64,000 bases of DNA from Zea mays (Eukaryota; Streptophyta; Magnoliopsida; Poales; Poaceae). Made by a program: the position numbers and the translations under genes. This document shows, piece after piece, positions 59,775 through 64,000 of the stretch. The stretch's first letter is position 1, and every line of letters starts with the position of its first letter. Under the pieces are notes generated by a model. That model ran no database searches. It had not been told where the DNA came from and saw only the letters and a list, made by a program, of their open reading frames with translations. The stretch is from assembly GCF_902167145.1 (NCBI RefSeq), contig NC_050097.1, positions 146,469,982-146,533,981 on the forward strand. Direction: 5' to 3'.

Positions 59775-62700
59775 TTAATCCTCTTTAAGAACTATTTCTG
59801 CAGCTTTGTTCAGTAGCTGGTCAACAACCTTGTCCATAATGGCTTCGGCCATTTTTTTAATTTCATCGTCCCCTTTCGGGTGGGGGCCCGGAGATGCCTC
59901 AGCAGGTTCTGAGCGAAGAGAGGATACAGCTATATTACTATTACAAACCGTGAACAAAGTCTAGAATCAAAAATTACAACATAATAAAAATCACTAATTA
60001 ATACCTATTTGCCCTTCGGGCTCTGTACTCTTTTCGGCAGCCGCCGCTACTTGTCTAGCATCATGGATGCCTTTTTCACTTTTTTGAATAATTTCTTGTG
60101 CCATTTCTCGGCCGCCGTTGTCCCAGATATCGGTGAAAAATTTTCCGCCGATCATGCTTGCTTCGGCTGAGGGGTCTTTAATGTCTTCAGAGGACATAGT
60201 AGCTTCGGATTGCGCTAAAGATTTTACATGCTCACAACCTTTCTTCTCCAAAACAGTAGCAATTCCTCTAGCACCCAAAAATGCACATATGTCTCCGTGG
60301 CTATTCAGGATTTCTTCGAAGGCCTCAGCTTCGTTACTGATCCATTCCATCGGACCTTCGGGGTTGCCCCTTGAGAAATTCTCTTCGCTAGAGAATGCGC
60401 CAACGTTGGCAAAGCTGGATTTTATCTTTTTAACGCACTCTATAGATTTAACATAGCATCTTCTCTGAGAAGCATGAAGCTCTTTAACATTAACTTCCAA
60501 ATGATCTGCCCATTGATCACTTAACTCTTGTTTTGTTTCTTCAAGTGCGCGTTCCTCTTTGGCTCGGGCTAGTTGTTTACGAAGATCTTCGATTTCACGC
60601 CTCTGAGCTTCGGCTTGAGTTTTAGAGTTGGCTTCGTCCTCCTTCATTTTTTCCACTAATGTAAGCAAAATTCTGTCCTTCTCCAAGGCTTCGCTTCTTA
60701 GCCTAATAACCTCTGTTCGAAGGTTGTTGAGAGCAATGGTGCAGCTCTCGTCTTCAGCATTCTTTTGTGCCCTTAAGGCATTGCTGAGAATTAAGCCCTA
60801 TTCAAAAAGAATGAATGGATTAACATAACAGTAAAGGACTCATTCAAAATCTACAAAATTCAAAATTTACAATCTTCGTACCTTCAGACTGTTATATGCA
60901 AGACTATCCGCAAGATCCTCCTTTGTCATGGCGCAAAGGCCAGCTTCGAGTTTTGGGAACCCCATGCTTCTAGCCATCTCCCGGCACACGGATAATTCTT
61001 TATTATCTGGGAGACAGTACAAGAAGTCATCTTCGTCTGTCCCATTGAACACTACGGCCCCCTTTGGATACTTCAGTTCTCGGGCATAGTGATTGGCTTC
61101 AAAAACCTCTTCTTCAGATAGTTTCTTCCCCGAAGCATGTCGCACAATATAATCGTGTATTTTGGAAGATGCTTCGGGGGTGGCAGTGCCAATTTCTTCA
61201 ATCAAAATTGGTTCTATTATTTTTGCTTTTTCAGTTTCTAAACTTGCCTTTGACATTTTTTCGATCTCCAAAGGTTGTATCTTGGTAGATTCCGAAGGCC
61301 TAGCTTCAGTTTCAAATTGCTGCCTTGAAGCTTCAGCAGCAAAGGCTTCAGTAGACACTTCAACAGTTTTCTTTGGAGTTATGCTTGAAGATTTATTTGT
61401 CTCCAAAACATCCAGCACATTAACCATCCTTTTTCTTTTCGGGGTTGCTGCTGGCCCCTTCTGGCTTTTAGTTGCCTCAACTTTTGACGAAGGACTTAAA
61501 ACATCTAGTGTTTTTCCTTTTTCAGATCTCTCTTTTCCTGTTTCTCCTGCTATTGGTGCTTCGGCCATTTCTTCGGATTTTGGCGCTGTAGTTGGTTCCC
61601 TGACTTCAGTGGCCGAAGAGGCCTCGCCAATAAACTCGGGCACTGTGGCCGGCTCAATACAGCGTGGAGGGTGTGTGGACACTTTTACCTTCTTCCTCTT
61701 CGGCGCTGGTTCCCCGGGAGCAGCCGAAGCAGTGTCTTTTGTAGGAGAAGTATTTTTTCTCTTTTGACCTCGCATTGGATAATGGTAGTCGGGATAGATA
61801 AATCCAATTGCATCAAATACTCGGTTGAGTCTCTTCTTTTTTCGGCCTCCGAAGGCCGCTGATAATGCAGTGTTTTCGGCCTTCGTGTATGCCCCAAGCA
61901 ATTCATCACTTACATTCTCAATGCTTTTCAGCCAATCATCATCCGGTTCAACAAACTTATCTCCATACTTGAATGTATATTTCAGCCTGATTAGTCCACC
62001 CTCGTCAGTTTCTTTAACGCTCTCCTTCGGCATTTCCCAGTCGTCTACAAGTGGCCACACTCTGAAGGCAATGTGCTCTTGCATTAAATCCCTGGTCCCA
62101 ATAAAAGAGCAGACCACCCCGAAGGCCCTCTGACATTCCTCAGCTGCTTCATCCATTTCCACCTCTGGTTTCCGAAGTCCAAAGCGCTGCCAAATAGGGC
62201 GCATGATGATATCTTTGATATCTTCCCGAACCTTCAAATCGTTCTTCACATAGAACCATTCCTTCATCCATTCCCCGGGCCATCTCTTCCGAAAGGTTGG
62301 CACAGGACAGCTTGACCCAGAGCGGGCGCCGAAGCTGTAGCAACCAAAATTATTATGATATTGCTCCTTACCCAGGGTTTCGTCTCATATACTAGCTCGT
62401 GTATATTGCAAAAGCTTCTTGCACTTGGCTCCAGACCTTGGCTCCTCACCGCCCAGACGAAGATTCCCAATCTTATCACTGCCTCGGGGGTAAGTTGATG
62501 AAGGTAAATTTGATATATTTTCAGAACTTCTACCACAAACCTGCTCAGAGGAAATCGCAGCCCAGTTTTTAAAAAGCTTCGGAAGATCACGACCTCATTA
62601 TCTTCGGGGGTCGGCCTAGTTTTTTCTCCGTCATCTGCCCTCACGATGGATATATCTCGGAAATATCTCCCCCTCATATTTTCAAGGTGACTCTGCTTTA

Positions 62701-62935
62701 TAGTTGATTTTCCGAAGTTTGAGTGGCTAGGCCGCCACGGGCGATCTTCGGAGTCCTCCCCACCACTATCCACATCAGAACTATCACTGTCGCCAGTATC
62801 TTCAGATAAACCCTCCAAAGCTTCCTTGACAATCTTTTCCGTATTGGTCTTCGACATTGACTCAAGAAAACCCAAGTGCATTTCCTCCGAAAGGCTTAGC
62901 TTCGAAGCACCAGCAACTGTCTTATCCTCAGACAT
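59775..62935 (-). pseudogene. Antisense gene of the Tat element (putative gypsy-type transposon domain), one frameshift
   Basis: The start ATG at 62935 (MSEDKTVAG) lies 143 bp after a TATA box. The acidic start is followed by the domain of PF04195 type (RFVVEVLKIYQIYLHQLTP, FCNIHELVYETK, then WMKEWFYVKNDLK, FGVVCSFIGTRDL). A long Pro/Ser/Lys-rich charged linker follows, then a coiled coil (RREIEDLRKQLARAKEE). I place two GT-AG introns, 60798-60881 (84 bp) and 59930-60004 (75 bp), with matching phases. A one-base loss near 62371-62378 breaks the frame, since the reading continues one frame over. Similar antisense ORFs occur in large Tat elements; their function is unknown. Total about 1000 residues; no catalytic motif seen. 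Confidence 0.8.
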
Positions 62936-63077
62936 TTTTGCGAATGCTGGCAAACTAGACTTGAAACCGAAGCTTAAAATTTCAAGACCGAGCAGATGCT
63001 GGGTGCACAGGCTAAAAGCTGGGTGAGTAAAAAGCAGGTGGCAAAAGGGCGTGCCAAATAAACTCGCGGTGGGCTCG

Positions 63078-63085
63078 TATTTATA
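63078..63085 (-). promoter_or_regulatory. Candidate TATA box of the antisense gene
   Basis: On the minus strand TATAAATA in the context GTGTATAAATACGAG, 143-150 bp before the ATG at 62935, with a CG-rich stretch after it. It is separate from the LTR promoters and of the opposite direction, so the antisense gene has its own promoter. Confidence 0.6.
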
Positions 63086-63221
63086 CACCCAGTATGTCGA
63101 AAACTGGAGGGCCCCGCTGGTCAATGACTGTTGCTATTCTAGCAAGAGGAAGGTGTTTTTTCGAACCTTCGGCTTAAAGCCTTCGTCCATGTCGCAATAT
63201 GAATTTATCTTAATAAATTGA

Positions 63222-63237
63222 TATTGCGAGGGGCTAC
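63222..63237 (+). other. Polypurine tract of the Tat-type element
   Basis: ATTGCGAGGGGCTAC immediately before the 3' LTR. The GCGAGGGG core is a plausible plus-strand primer. Confidence 0.65.
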
Positions 63238-63920
63238 TGTTGGGGGCCTTCGGCTCCCGAAGGTCCACAAGAAACATAATTTGATAATATTTTCCAAGTG
63301 TAATATGTGAACAGGCACCTTCGGAACAGGCACCTTCGGAGTCAGGTTGCGAATGGTTAAGACGAAGCTTGACTGGAATGAAAAACGATCATGACGAAGG
63401 ATAAGGCGATCACGAAGCTATATGCAGAAAGGCTTCGGTAGAATGACAGAAAAGAAGAACCGACTTAAAGATGAAAAGCCAAATTGGACCTCGAAGAATT
63501 ACTGTAGTTATTGATAAATGTAAAGGGCATCTATGTAATTTTACACGGGCTGCGATCTGTGTCTATAAATAGGTGAACAGTACTCACGTACTGTTCACGC
63601 TGACTTGGCATACGCTTTTTTGCATCACCTTTGTACCTTTACTTTTCATCAATCCGAAGGTACATTTGTAATTCATTCTTATAAATTTAATAATGAAAAT
63701 ATATCGATGGTAATACTGGTATTATCACTCGTACATTATGTATACTTGCTCTATCTTAATCATTTGTCAACCTAACGAAGGTCTTTTCTTTTGTAACCTT
63801 CGTCCGAGATTCGTTATACCCGAAGGGATATATCGTTTCTAAGGGCGGAGGAGTTCGACATTTAACACTTTTATGTTGTCTTGTTCTTGATTCATAGCAT
63901 TTGAGAACAAGCCCCCAACA
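63238..63920 (+). repeat. 3' LTR of the Tat-type element
   Basis: 683 bp, same length as the 5' LTR and about ten substitutions away. It contains the same TATA box (63564-63571) and downstream hairpin (63573-63598), the loop changed from TCCC to TCAC. Confidence 0.93.
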
Positions 63921-63925
63921 GTCGT

Positions 63926-64000
63926 GTTCTATGTTTAATCATTATAAGCAGATAAAGGTGAATTAAAGGAAATGGTCGCGCGGTGAGACGCGCGACATAG
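63926..64000 (-). mobile_element. Continuation of the antisense LTR interrupted by the Tat element
   Basis: After the GTCGT duplication the sequence reads TTAATCATTATAAGC and a GCGCGCGACA-type run, as in the CG-rich middle of the other antisense LTRs. The LTR end lies beyond the window. Confidence 0.6.

Larger units (their letters stand above)
56513..63920 (+). mobile_element. Non-autonomous Tat-type Gypsy element with antisense gene (7408 bp)
   Basis: Two 683-bp LTRs (56513-57195 and 63238-63920) start TGTTGGGGGCC; a perfect GTCGT duplication lies at 56508-56512 and 63921-63925. A primer site follows the 5' LTR and a purine tract precedes the 3' LTR. Inside are a sense gag, 64-bp tandem repeats and an antisense spliced gene; there is no protease, reverse transcriptase or integrase. 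By eye the LTRs differ at about ten sites (1.5%), so it is young. The LTR ends and gag recall Grande-like Tat elements. It would need pol from another element. Confidence 0.92.

Noticed and set aside
62327..62376. Possible 42-bp GT-AG intron at the break in the antisense gene
   Set aside because: Too short for a plant intron, and the skipped sequence codes, one frame over, for residues expected in the family; a one-base loss explains it better.
1..64000. CRISPR arrays, tRNA genes, bacterial operons
   Set aside because: No spaced repeats or tRNA cloverleaf recognised; introns and plant transposons show a plant nuclear genome.

Overview
The window looks like a transposon-dense intergenic block of a grass nuclear genome, probably a panicoid grass. 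That inference rests on the repeat families: Tekay/Del-type Gypsy LTRs with TGT..ACA ends, a Tat-type Gypsy element with an antisense gene, En/Spm CACTA elements and a 5S-derived Cassandra-like sequence. I cannot name the species. There is one plausible non-transposon gene, an intronless RING-H2 protein at 11831-12436. Nearly everything else is intact, nested or decayed transposable elements.

Layout. 1-5958: two Tekay-like LTR pieces facing each other. 5959-9850: an unassigned stretch, a 5S rRNA-like sequence, an antisense CACTA remnant with a 628-bp-period tandem duplication, and other CACTA-like pieces. 9950-10475: a Copia pol fragment. 10476-14215: CACTA-like repeats surrounding the RING-H2 gene. 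14216-15253, 27407-27421 and 38498-39850: three pieces of one antisense Tat-type Gag-protease region, split by two insertions. These are a complete 12.15-kb Tekay chromovirus (15254-27406, target duplication GAAAG) and a complete 11.1-kb CACTA element (27422-38497, target duplication ATG), only 15 bp apart. The CACTA carries a solo LTR (31017-34316) inside an intron of its transposase gene.

39851-52403: LTR-like sequence, a second solo LTR (40385-44115, AACAG), a Copia gag remnant, a third LTR (45915-50741) hosting a 974-bp hAT element, and a CACTA fragment. 52404-64000: two further antisense Tekay-like LTRs. The second is interrupted by a young, structurally complete 7.4-kb Tat-type element (56513-63920, target duplication GTCGT, LTRs about 1.5% diverged by eye). 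That element lacks pol. It has a sense gag gene and, convergent to it, an antisense spliced gene with its own TATA box, with 64-bp tandem repeats between their 3' ends.

How the parts relate. The CACTA codes for both usual products: a TnpD-type transposase (broken by a frameshift and a stop) and a ten-exon TnpA-like protein (one stop). The Tekay element has the full order gag-PR-RT-RH-INT-chromodomain but is dead; its gag frame holds ten TAG stops, one TGA and no TAA, matching CAG-to-TAG decay. The Tat element would need a partner supplying pol. Nine Tekay-like LTRs are present but only one internal region, so LTR recombination has been frequent. All family assignments come from motif recognition by reading, not from database searches.
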